A stretch of DNA of 64,000 bases from CAZMSD01 sp964568855 (lineage in GTDB: Bacteria > CAIWAD01). The DNA lies in assembly GCA_964568855.1 (NCBI GenBank), contig CAZMSD010000001.1, positions 62,001 through 126,000 of the forward strand, in the 5' to 3' direction. The notes beneath the pieces are model-generated. The model was not told where the DNA came from. It saw only the letters and a list, made by a program, of their open reading frames with translations, and did no database searches. The position numbers and the translations under genes were made by a program. Of this stretch, positions 62,074 to 64,000 are shown one piece after another (the first letter of the stretch is position 1; every line of letters starts with the position of its first letter).

Positions 62074-64000
62074 TCACTTGACCAACAGCAGCTTATCGAC
62101 CCGCGTCCGCGCGCCGGATCGAATTCTTAGGAAATACAGACCGGCGGCGCGGTCGCTGAAATCCAGCCACTTAAGATGCGTCCCTGCGGCGTAGGGCCGC
62201 GCGGGCGCGTCCATGATTCTCCGGCCCAGTAGATCGTAGACTTCCCACTGGACTTCCCCCGGCGCGGACAGGTGCATCCGCAGCCGCGTACCCGGGTTGA
62301 AGGGATTAGGCGCCACGGTCGCATGAAAATCACCGGGAACCGGCAGCGGCCGCTCAACCGGCAGCTCCTCGCGCCACTGGATCGCCGCCTCGGCGGCCTC
62401 GCGCAGGCCGCTGAGACTCTCCGCGGCCAGGATCCCGAAGGAGAGCAAGCGCTCGGAGCCGGGATCCAGATCCTCTGAGGCGCCCGCCATCAGGCACTGC
62501 CAGTCGTCCGGCCCGTCGCTCTCGATCTGTTGAAACCCTTCGCCCATGTAGAAACACAGTTCGTCGTCCGTCAGTCCGCCCTGGGACCAGTCGTCCCAGC
62601 GACAAAGTCGAAAAGAAGCGGCGGGCTCCGACAGCAGCGACACGCCCAGGTAACGCCCGCTGTCGTCGGTCTGCCAGCATAGCGACAGGTCTTCTTCCCA
62701 GCCGCCTCCGTCGTCGCCCCAGCTTCCATCCACGTCGAAGTCCATCCAGACTCCGGGGCGCAGGTTTTCCAGAACGGATTCGCCTGCGTTCCAGATGTGA
62801 TACTCCACCAGCACCACGCCTTCCAGCTCCTCGTCGATGCGGCTGCGGCTGACCAGGTTCACTTCGATCCCTGGATCGGGCTCCATCCCGCAGGTGCAGA
62901 AAGCCGCCTCGATCCGCTGTTCTTCGCCCGAGTCGCTGAGCTGGATGTCTCCTCCCTCAAGGGGCTGGAAGTCGCCGGCACTTCCGATCAGGTAACTGGC
63001 CATGTCCGCCACCCGGCAATCATTCAGCGCGATCAGCAGGCTTCCGTGATACAAGTGGCCGGGGCCCCCCTGCGGATACAGCAGGCCCAGGCCCACGGAC
63101 TGGTTCTCTTCGAAGTCGTAGTAGCCGATGGCGCCGTGCCCGGACAGACTCAGCGTAATCTGGCCGTTATCGTGGGAGGCGTAGGTGGGCGCGACCACCA
63201 GCGTGGCGTATTGCAGATGCGAGTAGCCGCCCGTGGCCGAGACGGCGAAGCGCAGGAGAATCGGCTGGCCGTGCTCGGCCTGCGCATCCACTTCGATCAG
63301 GAATGGTTCGGCGGCGTTGTCGGTCGTGCCGCCCTCCTCGACGGGTGGAAAGGTCGCCTGGCCATCCAGTACCTCGCCTCCGCCTTCGGGCATGCTGAGC
63401 TGGACCTGTACGGACTCGAAATCGCCCAGCATGGCGGCCAGCGTGATCACGATCTCCACCTCTTCGCCGGGATCGGCAACGCCGTTCTGGTCGGCGTCCT
63501 CGAAAGTCCAGTCGTCCAGGACCAGGGCCTCGGGCGAAGCGGTCATGGCCTGCAGAGCGTTGATCCGGCCGCGGCCCAGTTGTTCCTCGTATCCGGGATT
63601 CACGTCATCGATGTTGTCACACGTGAAGACCACGTGCTCGCGCGCCTGGGCGGGTCCGTAGGCCGGATGCCGGCTGCGCACCAGGCCGCAGAGCGAGGTG
63701 ACGTGGGGCGTGGCCATGGAAGTGCCGCTCTTGGTGCCATAGCTCCCGCCGATCATGGTGGAGTAGATCAGCGATCCCGGCGCCGCCAGATCCACCCAGG
63801 AGCCGTACTGGCTGCTGCCCAGCTTGACGTCGTCCGGGTTGGTGGCCGCCACGCAGAGCACGCCCTCGTAGGCCCCGGGATAGTGTTCGCGGTCGTTTCC
63901 GGCGTTGCCCGCCGAGGCCACCACCAGGGCGCCCAACTCGCCGGCCAGGGCGATGACTTCCTGCTCGTAATGGCTGTAGGAATCACCACCCCAGGAGCAG
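62074..64000 (-). CDS. Subtilisin-like serine protease (S8), N-terminus outside the window
   Basis: At least 641 residues; the reading frame is open to the window edge ('SWGGDSYSHYEQEVIALAGELG'). The oxyanion-hole Asn lies in 'VVASAGNAGND' and the catalytic Ser in 'GTSMATPHVTSLCG'; the Asp and His parts lie beyond 64000. A propeptide-like/beta-sandwich C-terminal region follows, then the sorting tail 'VAPNPFNPGTRLRMHLSAPGEVQWEVYDLLGRRI...GLYFLRIRSGARTRVDKLLLVK'. An extracellular protease anchored or exported by the tail-dependent route. Its stop is 20 nt from the ATG of the giant beta-helix protein, so the two are probably co-transcribed. Confidence 0.9.
   Translation of the reverse strand, partial: CSWGGDSYSHYEQEVIALAGELGALVVASAGNAGNDREHYPGAYEGVLCVAATNPDDVKLGSSQYGSWVDLAAPGSLIYSTMIGGSYGTKSGTSMATPHVTSLCGLVRSRHPAYGPAQAREHVVFTCDNIDDVNPGYEEQLGRGRINALQAMTASPEALVLDDWTFEDADQNGVADPGEEVEIVITLAAMLGDFESVQVQLSMPEGGGEVLDGQATFPPVEEGGTTDNAAEPFLIEVDAQAEHGQPILLRFAVSATGGYSHLQYATLVVAPTYASHDNGQITLSLSGHGAIGYYDFEENQSVGLGLLYPQGGPGHLYHGSLLIALNDCRVADMASYLIGSAGDFQPLEGGDIQLSDSGEEQRIEAAFCTCGMEPDPGIEVNLVSRSRIDEELEGVVLVEYHIWNAGESVLENLRPGVWMDFDVDGSWGDDGGGWEEDLSLCWQTDDSGRYLGVSLLSEPAASFRLCRWDDWSQGGLTDDELCFYMGEGFQQIESDGPDDWQCLMAGASEDLDPGSERLLSFGILAAESLSGLREAAEAAIQWREELPVERPLPVPGDFHATVAPNPFNPGTRLRMHLSAPGEVQWEVYDLLGRRIMDAPARPYAAGTHLKWLDFSDRAAGLYFLRIRSGARTRVDKLLLVK

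Overview
The window is a GC-rich (roughly 65 % G+C by eye), gene-dense bacterial segment with most genes on the minus strand, often with 4-base start/stop overlaps. Several exported proteins end in a C-terminal Ig-like tail of the 'NPFNP...YDLLGR' type, and there are parallel beta-helix proteins, a long fibronectin-III-like array and a beta-barrel resembling DUF6588. With a full menaquinone route, Kor/Hdr redox genes and no recognisable 16S or housekeeping marker, this suggests an uncultured FCB-superphylum lineage (Krumholzibacteriota/Eisenbacteria/Delongbacteria-like). That placement is inference.

Layout. 0-2.4 kb: pyruvate kinase and a PPDK/PEP-synthase regulatory kinase. 2.4-14.5 kb: one minus-strand operon korD-A-B-C, a double HdrA, mvhD, an HdrD-like protein, HdrA-MvhD, a 53-aa zinc-ribbon gene, hdrC and hdrB. 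It couples 2-oxoacid:ferredoxin oxidation to heterodisulfide-reductase-type electron bifurcation. Both hdrA genes carry an in-frame UGA at the same conserved position, each followed at the same distance by a SECIS-like hairpin with a GGUC loop, so both are read here as selenoproteins. 15-25 kb: an M16 protease, a secreted SGNH hydrolase, a plus-strand metallopeptidase/acetyltransferase pair and a beta-helix protein. 25-33 kb: asnA; a 1015-aa fusion of acetyl-CoA hydrolase/transferase, GNAT acetyltransferase and AcuC-type deacetylase; acetyl-CoA synthetase (acs); and an OFA-type MFS transporter. The fusion looks like a one-chain writer/eraser for reversible acetylation of its neighbour Acs. 33-39.5 kb: an exported protein, a beta-barrel protein, arsenite efflux (ACR3), arsenate reductase and a small conserved protein. 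39.5-50.4 kb: a menaquinone cluster (tetR-aroF-menF-D-H-B-A-C-E) with a hotdog thioesterase (probable menI) converging on it. 50.4-51.2 kb: a non-coding island with a palindromic operator, 12-bp tandem repeats, hairpins and a 274-bp MITE-like element. 51-64 kb: exported proteins, comEC, a YraN-family gene, a 1756-aa beta-helix/Fn3 protein and a subtilase cut by the window end.

The most unusual signal is not a gene. The 7-mer GTGATAC/GTATCAC occurs at least 38 times (26 plus, 12 minus), about one per 1.7 kb, where base composition would predict about four. It lies almost entirely inside genes, in all three reading frames, and mostly with GTATCAC on the coding strand. It behaves like a DNA-uptake or chi-like word, and a comEC gene lies in the same window.
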